A DNA stretch of 64,000 nucleotides from Phorcus lineatus (GCA_921293015.1 OV121081.1:73363022-73427021), one strand, 5' to 3'; positions 49,160-62,734 are shown, counted from the stretch's first letter. Numbers and translations: made by a program. The notes: generated by a model from the sequence alone, not told the origin.

Positions 49160-49345
49160 ACACATAATTGGGATGAGTGTTCAGCACTAAATGACCAACG
49201 TCAATTATGAGAATATAAAATACAACATCTTTAAAAATATAAAAAGACCATCAAAGTTGTTTGTCCTCATTAACATTATTATCAGTTAAATTCCTCAAAC
49301 TTTGCGCTGAAAAACCTTACTAAAAGTAGTGGTAAGGAAGTGCGT
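49160..49345 (+). repeat. Dispersed block G, copy 2
   Basis: It matches 30095-30285 across its length and 62890-62955 at its left end (ACATAATT-GG, then GTTCAGCACTAAATGAC with GGTCAGCGCTAAATGAC). Confidence 0.55.
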
Positions 49346-49349
49346 TCTA

Positions 49350-52300
49350 ATTATGTCAATATGCCTTAATTGGCTTCATATGAAAACTCTATTGTGATCC
49401 CCATTAACATGCACAGTAGTTGAATCTGTTTGAAGTTTTCTTTAAGTGATGAATGTACGTAAACTACATTGCTGTTCAAACAGAGAATAGTAATTAAACA
49501 TATGACATTCAAAACCAGACAAGGGGATCATTTCTAAAACATTGATCATTTCTAAATGTGTGTAAATTGGGATGTTATAAAAACCTACTTTATTATAAAA
49601 AATTGTATGGTAATAATTCCATGTCATTGTTTTCAGTCAATCAGGTTTTATTAACGAAATTAAAGTGGAAACGTTAAAACAATAACATTATCATTTGATT
49701 ATATTTTACATCATGAGCTATAGATTCAAACCCTTTGATAGGAGCTTTTATCAAAGCGGTCAAATTGAAAGTAATGGTATTTGTATACCCTTTTTGTTTT
49801 CCAAAAAAAATAATTATTAGTAGTTATAAAAGTATTATGAAAGTTATGACTAACAAACATACTTTTTTCTACCACATAAGATCAAATGATTTCCTATATC
49901 TTTGAAATGTGTATGGTTAAGTTAATGAAAAACATCTAAGTGCACTTAAAAGAACCACGTTACAGTTTCCTAAGGCAAAGCTATGACGATATGTTTATAG
50001 TTCATCAATATTACGGCTATGTTTACATTATAAGTTGGAGATATCTCTCTATACAACATCTCAGTAGAGTAAGCACACAATCAATCAAACTTCTTCATCG
50101 TTCTCCGTCTAATGAACATAAATCTGTGACAGTCTATTGTTAATCTATTGATGTATGCCATGTTTATTCATATGAAATAAAGGCACCTATTCACATGATT
50201 TTCCTTTCCTATCTTTTTGATATCTCTGTTTCAAATAAAGCTCTTTGCGAATATGTCCAGATCATAACAAAACAGTCTGGTATGTTTAACTATGACATTT
50301 GATAGTTTGAACAGTCATTTGTTCATAGGTTCTCATGAGTTTCAATCTATCATGTTACTTATAATATGTGTGTACTTACGTCAGGCATGAACAGTCCTTT
50401 ATCAACACAATGATTTGACTCTTATGCTGTTATATAATTAATGCTTAAAATTGCATTTATTGGATTATACATCTGCAAAGAGAATAAAGATGCATGATCA
50501 TGAAGAATTTGATTTGTATAAACAAGTAATCATTAGTGAATCACTATGATAACATAACTATTTCTTGCTTAATCTTTTTTGCTTAACAATAATATTGAAA
50601 ATACACTCGGAAACAAGTCCGACAATCTTTCAAAATGCCCAAATTACCTTTTGAAGAAAGATTAACTTTACACAAAAATGTTCTCAAACGACGATAATGT
50701 GAGTCAACTTTACTATCAGCCAAATTAATTTCAAGCTCGGATTTTTTGCAATCTTAACTCAATTATTACAGTTTTAAAGGGTTATCCATATGCTTTGCAA
50801 GGCCATTAATTAGTGAAATACATTATGCAAGAAGGCCAGATTTTGCTGTAATGATACTCTGCCTAAATCATCCGTTTATCATATTTATAGATGAAGATCT
50901 CCATTGACATTTCTCTCCACATTGGGCTCTACACATGAGTATAATATCTTTTTTATCAGTAAAAGTGTGAGGTTTTATCACGTGGAGTTTTTTCTGGGTT
51001 GCAGTTACTAAAGAACTTTCAGATGTAGTTCGCCAGAACTATAACCAGTTATTCTTAACTAGTTTAATATGTTTGCCTCTTTCAGGATATCAATGTTTTA
51101 GTAAACTTCAACGTTATTGTATTCGGGTGGTCAAATACGAACACATTTGTCCGGACTAGTGGAAACTGATAATGTGATTTTGTATTTAAGATTTTTACAT
51201 GCTGTTTAACCAAGTTGATGTTATAATGGTTGCTAAACGTTTTTCCTTAGAGGCTACAAAAATGAAAAGGATGTTTTCCTCTTTCTCTCCTAAGGAGAGA
51301 GAGTTTATTTCTGTAAAGGTGTCACCAGCCCATTATACATGTAAGATGATGACACAATAAACTGCCGAAGCGCCATAAAATATTATGTACTGACGGAGAG
51401 CATAATGCACTTACTTATATGATGCACATTGTTGTGCATCATCATGATGCAAAATGTTTGTTACGTTACTTTTGAGCTAGAAAAATATATTTTGCAAGAT
51501 TATCGAGTACAATACTATTTGTTGATGTAACCAGTGAGTTGAGCTTGTTATCAGATGGGATTACATATTGCGCAGTGTAATATGCTTTAACGTTAAACTT
51601 CGTTCTTAATCATACCGGACGGTGGCGCGCACCAATAGCAATATATGAATGACAAATGTAGGTTGGTTGTGATTAATGGATAATTTAGCTAATATAAATT
51701 TAAATAAAACCCAAACTTTCTAATTGAAATAAGAACAATATCATAGACATTTCATACGGTAGTTTGGGTCCGTTTAATCCACACAAAAAAACTAAGAAAC
51801 ATATTTCTGTGTGACTTTAAGTTCAGTCGACTTTCAAAGACAACTAAACATGTTTTTTTCCGAAATAGCCAAGACAAAAACATTCTTAGCTGTGTACATT
51901 TTGATAAACCAAGATGCATGATACTGTGTATATTAACAATGGACTTCCTCAAATATTCTAGATACCACAGGCATTTCATATACAATAATAAAATATGTTT
52001 TGTTGACACTTCAAAGAAGACAGCGTTTTTGCCCTTAAGTATAGAATCGAATTCATCCCTTCAGGTAAAAGCAGGTAAATAATGGCAGTCGATTGAAATA
52101 AAATGATGAAATGATTAAGAAAGGTGGGATAGTAGGGCTATTCACAATTTCGGTACTTTTGGATAAAACATTTTTTCTGATGTTTTATTTCAAAACCAGT
52201 GCAAAATGTAACTAATTTGTACATTAAAATAAGTAGCCCCGGTATCATGGCTTCCCCGCACATATTGTTTTGTTTTGAGGTAAAGTTTGATCTAGTTTAA

Positions 52301-52520
52301 GGGTTTTTAACAAAATTTCATTCAGGACCTTTGATGTTCGCATAATGTTTCACTGGTCCATGTGTTCGTACATAAATAATCAGAATTATATAACTTATTT
52401 AAGAAATTGAAAAATAGAGTTGACCCTTGAGCCATTGACACTTTTTACAAAGAACGTTTTATCTGAAGGAGAAGACTTTAGTTCCTCACTAAAAGCTGCT
52501 TTCTCTATATGACAATAATT
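49350..52520. other. AT-rich DNA, no gene seen
   Basis: Frames at 49442-49627 (-), 49940-50143 (+) and 51752-52009 (-) have no recognisable domain. No transposon ends were recognised. Confidence 0.5.
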
Positions 52521-53867
52521 AATTGTGCTGTAAACTTCAGCAGTAAACATATATTATCATATTCTTAATATAGAAGTTTTTGCCTAAAAACAACCATTCA
52601 GTCATACGGCTGTATAATAAAACACATCAAATTGTTTTCTATATGCTATGTGTTTTTCTCTCCTCTTGCACTAGATCGATCTTTCTCCAACTGAGGATCA
52701 CATAAAGACAAAATAAGTGAAAGAATAATGTTGTAGTATATAGAGTTCCAGGACTTGAAGTTAGTTTAATCAACACCAACAGACATATGTAATAAGAATT
52801 ATAGCAATAAGAATTTCTGAAACATACAAATGCATCAAAACTCATCAGTCCTGACATAAACTTATATTTTGTATTTCTCTACTTCGGTCAGTTTACAGCA
52901 GAGTATTCGATATTATTTCTTGCCTCGTCAATATTATAATAAACCATCGTATATAGAGTTTATGAGCTATGAATGTTGCATGTCATCAGGCAATGTATAT
53001 TGATAGAACATTGAGAGAATATCAAATCTCTGGAAAAAGTCAGAACCGTTTGGTTTTAATTTCAATGTGATTTTGAAGGTATCCCACCACTGTATTTCAA
53101 TTGTATAAAAGTTATAACGGGTGAAGGATATACAATAGATAGTTTGTTTGCATGAAATACAACGATTTCTGTGAACCTATTGATATAACAGTTAATTTAC
53201 ATATTATAGCTTGCATCAGATTAGTTAATTAATTCAAGAGGTAAAAGACATCGTTGGCTCTCCTGTAGAGTCAAAGTTCGGAAGGGATCCTACAAAAATG
53301 GTCGGAGTTAGAAGTTTGAAGAGAGGGTTGTCAATGGATATTTCGCATTAAAACCATAATTTACCTTTTACAAAAAGGTCATAACGGCACTAAAGCATTT
53401 CCTTTATATTTCCTATAGCATGAGTACTTTAACAAACGCAATATAAGCGAGATAACCTTGAAAACGGCATAAATACCTCGCCTACCTCTATTACATGAAA
53501 ATCTTTAGCCCAACATGCAGGAGCGGGAAGAGTACTCCAAGGTGATTGTATAAATAAAATAATTCATTCTAGTACCTCATTATTCATTCACCACACATGA
53601 AATTTGCACACACAAAATATGTTGCATACGACTTGTTTACTGGCTGCAATACATACCCCGCTTAAAATGTTATTTGGCCATATGCGTCAATCACCAACAT
53701 TCTTCATATGATAACACTGCAACCTCCATTTACATCTTTGTTATATCTTATACTATTTCAAATAATTTCTTCTATATTTCATTCAACAAAATTGCATATA
53801 AAAGGGAATATTTCTTGGTTGAAAATTATTAACAAATTGAATTACCCTCCCTATATCAGTTTCTCGT

Positions 53868-53915
53868 CCAACAGTATGTCTTGGGCTCCAACAGTCTGAC
53901 TTCATTAATGTTATT
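53868..53915. other. Highly conserved 48-bp core, unit B copy
   Basis: This is the partner of 40455-40502, with 44 of 48 positions identical. It lies in a block whose flanks have diverged much more and contain indels. Confidence 0.4.
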
Positions 53916-54682
53916 CCATTTTTATCACGTAAAAGCAGTAATCTATCACATCATATTACCATAGTAAGAGACTTAGTGCTTATATTGCGTCTTTGTCTTG
54001 CTTGAATATACGCCATAGTTTGAGATGTTTGTTACTTCACAATATCTACCATCATGCTCTGCGATCAAACTTTTTTATATACCATATGAGGGTACTTTGC
54101 ATGGATTATTGTTTGGCCCAATTTCGTTTCGAACGAGCCAACTATAACTTGTTTAAAATTGTTTATCTTACATTCTACTTGAATAGGATTATTAAAGAGA
54201 GATTTTTTTTCAAAAGATGTTCGACATTAATTTTGATAATCCTCATTTATGCCACGTTGCCAGTTAACAAAACCGTTACCAATTTTACGTTACAAATCAC
54301 TCCGCATTGTCACATGTGATCACATGTCCGTTGGCAGCAAACATTAATGTTTATGGTAAAAAATATTCCGGATTTTGAGTAGAATGCTTGTTTGTAAATG
54401 ATGAAATCTTACAGAAATCCTGTAACTGCAACTAACATTCATTCAGACTGAATTGACATTGTCCAAGACATTGACATTGACAAAAAAGGAATGTCCTAAT
54501 ACAGAGTGAATAAAACCAGTTGAAGGTCTTAATGCAAGATGGTAAGTGACTAGGAAAGGATATTTTATCTGTTCCATGCATTAACTGTAGGCCATGCATA
54601 TTAAAAGACAGCAGAGTGTTGGGGGAAAGGTCAGTTTATTGCTGACAAAAAGTTACACTTCTTTTAGTGGCATTACATACAT

Positions 54683-55200
54683 TTAAAAATCCTCCAAATC
54701 CGCCAACGTTAACACTCCTTTTGATGCAGCTACAACCATGGCTTTAGCAAAATTATGGTGCACTTCACTTTTAACAGACACACATCTCTCGAAAGCGTTT
54801 GACTTCCAGTCACCGTGTAGTTTTATGATTAACGGCGATACACCTATAACAAAAACGACAGAACAACCCCCTCGCCTGAAAGAGTGTCCACTATAATCTG
54901 TTTGTTCCACCACAGTTTATTTTCGGTAACATGTAACCGGGATATTCTGTCACTTGTCACATATTCTACTCCAGGAATATGTCTAGCAGTCAAATAGAAA
55001 CCATGCATAGAAGAAAACCAGAACAGTTTGCGAAGGATGCCCATAATCAATACGTTTTGAGATGTTTCTTTATTTTTGCTAAACATAGTGGTAGTATTGT
55101 CCGTGTAGATTAATACATGTCGACTACTACATGTCGCTGCTCGTGCCTCGTCGACTGAGACTGGGGGTCGCACGGGCAGGGATGCGTGTATCACTACGCC
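54683..55200 (-). mobile_element. DIRS-type tyrosine-recombinase retroelement fossil
   Basis: This is a remnant of a DIRS-like retroelement on the minus strand. Two parts are recognisable in family order: an RNase H piece (LIYTDNTTTMFSKNKETSQN and ARHIPGVEYVTSDRISRL) and the C-terminal end of a tyrosine recombinase (SGHSFRRGG, the conserved HxxR box, followed by IKLHGDWKSNAFERCVSV). The reverse transcriptase, gag-like region and termini are not seen. It is broken, a small fraction of a full element with a few breaks. The residues still resemble the family well, so it is of moderate rather than great age. It lies in unit B only, so it inserted after the duplication unless unit A lost it. Confidence 0.8.
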
Positions 55201-55207
55201 GCGCCAC

Positions 55208-55227
55208 AGGTCAAAGGTTACAGGTCA
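55208..55227 (+). promoter_or_regulatory. Three AGGTCA-type half-sites with 1-bp spacing
   Basis: AGGTCA (55208-55213), AGGTTA (55215-55220) and AGGTCA (55222-55227) are each separated by one base, forming two overlapping DR1 sites of the kind bound by RXR, HNF4 or COUP-type nuclear receptors. It adjoins the DIRS fossil and may simply be part of it. Function is not shown. Confidence 0.3.
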
Positions 55228-55229
55228 CA

Positions 55230-57100
55230 TGTTAAAACAAAATAATCACCGCTGGTCCTTATTTCCTTAGTAACAGTGATATTGCTTCACCAAATTAATG
55301 TGAACGGAAATTTCTAATTATTCACACACCATTTCCCTGTCTCAACTTTTGATAACAAGTTCGGAACTTACAAAATCCATTTGAAATATTTGTTGATAAT
55401 AATATATATTTAAATATGGACCCGCTTAACGATAATGACGTGACATATTAAAGTAACGTATCTTAGTACTTGATCGAAAGGACTGACGAAACTAATATAA
55501 TACAGATACTATTTGTTACAACAACTGAGTCGGTGCATTTGTTAATGCTTCAAGTTAATTATTCATCTGATAAACCATACCTCGCATGTAGCAAATGTTT
55601 GTTCTATTTATGAAGCTATAGATTAGTAGATTTCTAGATTAGACACGAATTTTATTTCTTTACATACACATTTCAGTGCTCAGAACAAACAAATGAACTA
55701 CGCCAACAATATACAAGTATACGGTTGATATTTTACGTTCTTTGTTTAAAAAACTGAAAGAAAGACATAGTTTACATTAGTTATGTCTTTTGTTAACCTA
55801 ATGAAACGTACCAATAATACTTTTCATTGTTGGTTTAATGTGCGTGGTACTAAAAATATGTCTCACAAGATCATGTTTGTTAAGAATGCTGCAATTTTAA
55901 AATGCGACGTAGTCTCAAAAACCGGATAAATCGCCATTGTAATTTCACATTTTGCTGCAAATTTCAAACCTAAAAATGATTGTCTATTTAATCTATTTAA
56001 GTTTCACCATCACTGACAATATGGATTAATGGTTACATACTGTCATCCAATAAATGCGAATTTCGATTACTTGGGTAATTTTCGGTAATTACGTGAAAAA
56101 CTATTTTTATAACATTTTAAACACTTTAGATTGAAATTTCAAATATTTCATCATCGCTTCTATTTTAATTTCGGGACAAAAGTTGGCTTGCAGTTTAGCC
56201 TTTAATCAGTCATCTTATATAAATCATTCTACAAGTTTTTTTGCGCGGGAGATTGATGTGTAAGGACTCCTACTAATATTTGCTCATGGAAGTAGAACAT
56301 TTATTTCATGAAGTGAAGTGAAAATTTGGCTGTTGTTGATTTCTCTTTTATTTAATTTTTATAAAGAAACATGCTGTTTTTGTTATGAGATGAAATATAT
56401 TCCAATGAAATATATTATATTATATTTTGACATATTGTTGTAACAGCAATTCTATTTCGCACTTGAAATTGAAAAACATTCTTAAGATATATATTGCTGA
56501 TTTTCTACAACAAAATCTGTTTTATATTCATGCGTGTTATAATTATTGATATTCCGTGATTCCATTCATACTTGCATTCTATGTTAAGGATGCCAATTTA
56601 TTTTCACTCCAGTAAATAAACGATTTTGAAATTAAAGTACCTCCTTAGAATAGAAAAAAATTTTAAATTGCATTTTTATCTCAATTACGATAGTTAAATT
56701 CACTCTTTCATGATAATCTAATAGTATTGTTATTAGACGAGTCATTGATTTAGTATGAAACGAGGGAAAGCGAGTTTGATATCATATTTGAGGTCAGTAT
56801 TCTGTTTATTACTTGCCAACAAAACCCAAGCATAATTGCCGGAAGTGCACTGAAATAAATACGTTCGCATCTTTGCAGCCATTTTGATGGCGTTGTTAAC
56901 ATTGTGACGTAACAACTACGCACTATTGTGACATAATATGTGCCAATTACTAGTTTAATATCGCCATATAGATATTACATTGCAGTATTTTACATCGCCG
57001 AGAAATAAGCAGAATTGCTAACTAAGCATGTTACCACAAGTTATATGTTTAATGCTTGTTACAAACACACCAGTCACTGTTTGGGAACCTCCCTTAGAGG
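55230..57100. other. AT-rich DNA in unit B, no gene seen
   Basis: No coding frame, repeat or recognised element. No clear counterpart in unit A, where family X copy X2 occupies the equivalent interval. Confidence 0.5.
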
Positions 57101-60100
57101 AACACGTCTTTCATCAATATAAATACATTAGACATGATATGTAAATTTATTATTGGCATATCAGGTTGTTTAATAGGCTGTTAAAGATTCCTATCACAAT
57201 ACAATAACGGATCTCTATATTAATGTTATTATTTCTGTTCCATCAATGTCAAATGAGCTGAACATTTACACATAAACTATTAAGCTAATTATTAACCGTG
57301 CATGAACAATGTACGTCATTTGTTCTCTACTTCCCCATAAAACTTTTACTACAGTGAGCAAAAGTCGCTTTAAGTCGTGTTTAATCCATCATTTTCTTTA
57401 AATCATATTTGAATCTCTTCTTGTTGCGAAGATTGATGTAAATTGATTCTTGATGAACAATGAGGTATGATGATGGCTGCTCTTAGGTAGAATAATCCAT
57501 TATATTATAAAACTCATATATCAAAGAACTGTCCCCATTTGAGTTTCCTCTCTAGACATAAAATACAATGACAATAAAAGTAATTATCAATACCCATTGT
57601 CAAATAGAGTATATTGAACTTCTCAACAAGTTAAGAGAGATAATAGTTGATTGACAAGGCATACAGGTTACGTTATCATACGAAGTACTTTGTTCGGTTT
57701 TCGACTATAAATCTACACACACACACATCACAACAGACTGTGGCTAGGACTGCATATATCCATCTCTGACATCTCGATACATGTTGTAATAACTTTACAA
57801 ATAAATGGTTGACGCCCTTTTAGTGCGGCAACCGAGGGGGTCTCTCAAGTGTTCCTCCTTACAGATTTTTAAAAATGTTGAGTTAAAAACCTTAAACAGT
57901 ACTAATTATGACCCTAAGATGTTCGCGATTAACATAGATTTACAAACTTTTCTTCATCATTCTTTTTATACGAAAAATATTTCTTAATGACTTTGGTCTT
58001 TGTCGTTTAAACGGTGCAATGTAAATGGAAATAAATTCCGAACTTTGCTGACGCCAAAATTAAAATTAATTTTAACTTTCCAGCTGTTTACAAGCCATAA
58101 AACAAAAACATTATGAAATATATATATCTCTTTCAGTTTTTTTTTCAATTTTTTTTAGGGAACCTTCTGAATACCTTATTTTATAGATTACGTAAAATTG
58201 GTCTGTTCTAAATCCACTTATCCGGCTTGGGTGCGCCTCCCAGAATAAGGTAGAGCGTAGATCGCTGAATCATCAAAACCTCCAAATCATGATAATGTAT
58301 TAAGTCGAAAGTAGGCAGAATATGGAAATTACAGAAGTATGCTTTTATGGATTTACGAGTTCTTTATCTTGAGATAGTGACCATTCCAGCTGTGTTGCAA
58401 CATAAGAAAACAACAACAAAAACAAGACAAGCCACACGAAAAGATAAGTTGTATTCCATGAATAGCCTTCTTATACACGCAATGCTTAAAAACTATTTTA
58501 AAACGGTATTTAAATAGTGTTGTGTTTCTCTAAATATGAGACTAATGGATTAAACTGACCGGCAATTTCATTAAACTTACATAATTACGATGCTATCTGT
58601 AAACATCAATCACATGATTCTGATCGTAACTGCTGGAACATTACAAGGGGACTTATCTTTCTCTCTCCTTGACAGGTAATGAAGGAAAAAAATAAGTTAT
58701 TGATGTTTAAAAATGATTAATTTTGAATTGAAATGATTGAATGATAAGATCATTATTTATATTATCAATATTCAGAAATATCCGCAACATAGTGTGACTA
58801 GAATATTACAGCTGCATCAAATGGTTTAATCTGAAGAGTGACAATGACAATGAAGAAGGGGTAATGTAAACGCTTTTCTGAACTTGTGCGGTCCATTTAT
58901 ATTTCTTACAAAGACAGAGTGGTCAACAAGCAGTAATTGTCTTGCAGAGTGAATCTATTTAGTCTGTTGGTATAATGTTTAATATTTCAATGTTAATAAG
59001 ACTTCACCTTAATCATTACATTGTAAAGGATCCTCGTCATTGTGTTTTGAATAGATACAAGCCGATATGATTGAAAAAATCGCTTGAGTTGTAAACAATA
59101 TTCTCCTTTATGTACTCAGAGAATCATTTTTCTGCTTCAACACTAATCGACAGAAACCTTCAATACATTGTGTTACGCTTGCTTATTTCAACCTAAAAAC
59201 TTAACATATTGATTGGACAAATTTCTCATTTGGTGATAACAAAAGTAACCCAAAAGGGGAAACAATCACACGTTCAACGTTTTAGGAGGTTTTATGATTT
59301 CTTTGAGTATAAATGTATCAAAGTTTATCATGTCCAAAAGGATCAGATACCCCGTTCAAACAGACATACGTTTTTATTAAATAAGCACCACTAAAATTCA
59401 GCTTAACTGGATAAGTAAGGCCTCCATCAAATGAACTGATTATCCGAAGGTCTTTACCCAAGACTGCTTAAGATTTCACGATTTACTCTAGTTAAATGAA
59501 TTCAAATGTTTTCTACTTTAACTTTGATCAATACTTTCTTACATTATTTTTTATTTTATTGACCCTTTCACATAGCAGTTTCTTGTTTTGTTTTCTTATT
59601 GATTCCAGCTTATAGTCGACATCAAAACTTTAAAGACTGTGATTTATTTTGTTGTGTGGTAAAATCTTTATCATTTGCCAGATAACAAACATATTTGAAA
59701 GATCAAGGCCATACGATACAATAAAAGTTTGACTACTTTCAGAAACAGTTCATTTGCAACAAAAACAAATGTATTTTTACATATTTATACCTTTTGCAAT
59801 TTGAAGTTGTTAATCATTACGAAAGGTTTTTTGAGATATTAGTGTACTATTTAAGACCAACGAACAAGGTCATTGTCATATTCAGAGGCGTATTTCTTAT
59901 CGTGTTATTTGACCAAATCTTCAAATATGCAAAACAAAGGTATGCTGAAGGATATAAATGATTAAGCAAGTTAGAATATCGTTCATCACAATGTCATTGT
60001 AAGTTTCAATGTTAGTGTCAGTGTCAGTGTCAGTGATCATATTAGATTATTTACAAATGAAAAAGGAGAAATGATTCTTAAACGTCTTATAATAAGCTGG

Positions 60101-60679
60101 ATAAATGAGAAGGGACTTGAGATAAGGCCTGGGGGTAACTACTTATTTTGATTTATGTCAAACACGGGGCAGGAGTGAAATTACTATTTTATATTTAATT
60201 CGTTGGCAAGAGTGTTTCATAAGATATATGAGAGGTGTATGCATTTCTGTTTTTAAGAGGCCTTTTGAATCTTATTGTCAGAACACAACAATATTGTATA
60301 CATCATTCAAAAGATTGTAAAACATTGATGCCTTGTGTGGATAAAATTTCAAGTCACTAGGAAACACTTAATAAATATTTGTGGTCAATTAGATTCGTTG
60401 CACATGGGTATCATGCTTGACAATTCGCATAAATCGTGTTATTTTAGAACCAAAACGTTACAGGTTCTTTCCTTCATACCCAATAAAAGTATGAGACAAA
60501 TTATTTAACCAACTACCAAAAAAAGAATACCGCAAAAATAACAACGTTTAGCAACTGAGTTAACAATTTGTCCTATGCTATCTCAACTAGATATGGACAA
60601 ATGAAATACAAACTCTCTTTCTGATATCTTCTCTTTTTTCCCTGTTCATTGTCCGTTATTAATATATTTCATCTTATTT

Positions 60680-61140
60680 CAAACAGATGTACAATCATTC
60701 ATATGATGTATGTAACTTACGATGAGTTCGGCATGGTGCATAGATTACATAGCACAGAACATGAGATAATATCGAGATTACGAAAATTATCTTATTTATA
60801 TCTTATCTACATTTTCTGTAGTACAGAAGTTTACAAGTACAACTGGTATTTAAAATGAACTCATATTTTCAATCAGTCCTTCTATTATGTTCTAGATTAG
60901 GATATACGTCTTGCGAGAGGTGCAGCTGGTTAACGTGACCCTTGGGATACCATTCTGACAAGAAAACCAGATATATTGATACTTACCCTTTGCAAAATTG
61001 CTGCAACATACATTCCCTAATGTACCCAACTTAGAAGAGGTAAAAGTACACCCCTTTCATGTCTTATGATTTCTATCATTAATGTTAAACAATATAAACG
61101 TTATGTATTTGTTAATGTATTGTATGTCTTAATAATTTGT
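60680..61140 (+). repeat. Unit B partner of the inverted block
   Basis: It matches the reverse complement of 46030-46500. Flanking blocks at 59855-59965 and 61250-61440 match unit A directly. Which copy holds the ancestral orientation cannot be told from two copies. Confidence 0.75.
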
Positions 61141-62241
61141 TTGCCGTTTCGTGTTAGCTTCCACTGGTGAAACATCCAAAGAAGATAACTAATAGTATCA
61201 ACTATTTTGTTAAATGTAAAATCCATTTGCTGATCCACAATGTTAAGTTGAAACCATCACATCTTTATTGTCGTAACAATCAACATGTGTAGATACCTTT
61301 ATGTAATACGAATACTTAGACAATCTTAGAGTTTCTGTCCTTGCAGTAAATACAATAAAACCAGTACAGGATATTGCTCAACACAAAAACGTACATTGGC
61401 TTCAACAGTAAAGTATCAGATTAAGAGGTAAGTTTGTCAATTTATATGCATTTGGTCCTTGGTATATGTTTTGATATCTAGATTAAAACATAATAAATAG
61501 CCTTGTATGTCTAAAGTTCAAGTTATAACAACAGTTTCAACTGCTTTATTTAACGGAAATGTTTATTATATCCAATAGGTTTAAGTAACGTTTTTGGATT
61601 TATCATTTAAGATTTCTTCGCCTCTCAAGTGGTAATATGTTGCTCTAAAAAAATTATCACAATTCAATCGAGTCCTGTAAAACAATTATGTGGTGCTTTA
61701 AGTCCTCTTGGGAACAGTGTGTAGCTTAATTATCAGAAAATTAAGTTAACATCGCAGACAGATAAGCAGAAACATAAGATTATGTACATTATTTACTGCA
61801 ATTGGTTAGCCTTCCCCTAGCGTAAAATATGGAAGAAAAGAAAAATAAACTGAGATTCTGTCATGCTGACATTGCAATTGTCAACAAAGTGAGAAAAGAT
61901 AATATCCTGGCTTTGACATCACCAGGGGGGAAGTATCCTGCCTTAACCACAAAATAAAGCTTTAAAAATACCTGGAAACATAATTACGAAACCAAAACTT
62001 CAACTAGTAAACAAAGGATGACATTATGTGACCCTGATTGTATGACTAATCCAACATAAGTCAGTTTGTTTTCCTTACAAAAACTATGTTGTCACAAAAA
62101 ACTTCTTTCAAACATTATTCTCTATAAGTTTCAAAACATGTATTTTACGCTAGGTTTACAAAGAAGGTTTTTGTAACTGAGTATATATATCATACATACA
62201 ATATAGTTTCTGAAATAAATATTGGTCTCTTTAATATACTG

Positions 62242-62731
62242 TACAGCTGCATACCAAAAGTTTGTTCACATACGTCTGTATCGTAGTGAAATATCCTGTA
62301 ATTTGGGTTTTGTTTAGATGTCAGTAAAATATTTTCAGCTAAACTGACAATAGATCACCTCTTGTCCATGTGTAAAATTCTTTAACTTATTGATGATGAA
62401 ATTGACAAATGGGTTCGTATTTTCGATTTCCCGAAATCTCGACTAAAATATCCCAGTTCCAATCTCTGAGAAAATTTCAGCACAGTCACATTGACTTAGT
62501 GCATTGGAACAAACATGACTGTAAACCACTTCAGATGGATTTCGTAGCAAAAGGAGTGTTTTCGGAATTTTGACCTCTGGTCACTTTAATGACCTGCAAA
62601 AACTGCTATGGTTAAGCTTGGGGTATGATATACGATTTTATTAAAGTAAAACATATCTTTATCACTTCTGTATTTTAAATTCAATATTATTTGTTTCCTG
62701 TTAGTACTATGATGACTAACGGACATCACAA
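62242..62731 (+). mobile_element. Unnamed interspersed repeat, copy 2
   Basis: It is homologous to 9024-9530 throughout. Shared words include TACAGCTGCATACC, AAAGTTTGTTCAC, GTAATTTGGGTTT, GGAACAAACATGACT and ATCACTT/GTCACTT-AATGACCT. In unit A the sequence corresponding to the left flank (TTTAATACAATA, 47340) continues without it, so this too looks like an insertion. It ends close to a CATA run. No open frame is shared by the two copies. Confidence 0.6.
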
Positions 62732-62734
62732 ATT

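Larger units (their letters stand above)
52530..62235 (+). repeat. Segmental duplication series II, unit B
   Basis: This is the second copy of series II, with six direct blocks and one inverted block matching unit A in order. Private to this copy are a DIRS-type fossil at 54.7-55.2 kb and, just past the right edge, an unnamed repeat at 62.24 kb. Frames at 52639-52857 (-), 53708-53899 (+), 53993-54319 (+), 57805-57987 (+), 59209-59394 (+) and 60649-60858 (+) are short and not conserved as frames in unit A. Confidence 0.75.

Noticed and set aside
39083-52857. Paired minus-strand open frames of 71 and 72 codons at equivalent places in units A and B, sharing LIKL and a similar hydrophobic tail, suggestive of a small membrane protein.
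   Set aside because: The frames coincide only over roughly the last 40 codons. Upstream, the aligned bases around ATGAGTTTT are read in different frames, so the shared open frame is best explained by ordinary nucleotide homology.
60008-60034. Short GTGTCA run resembling a regulatory repeat.
   Set aside because: It has only about four units and is best seen as a minor simple repeat.
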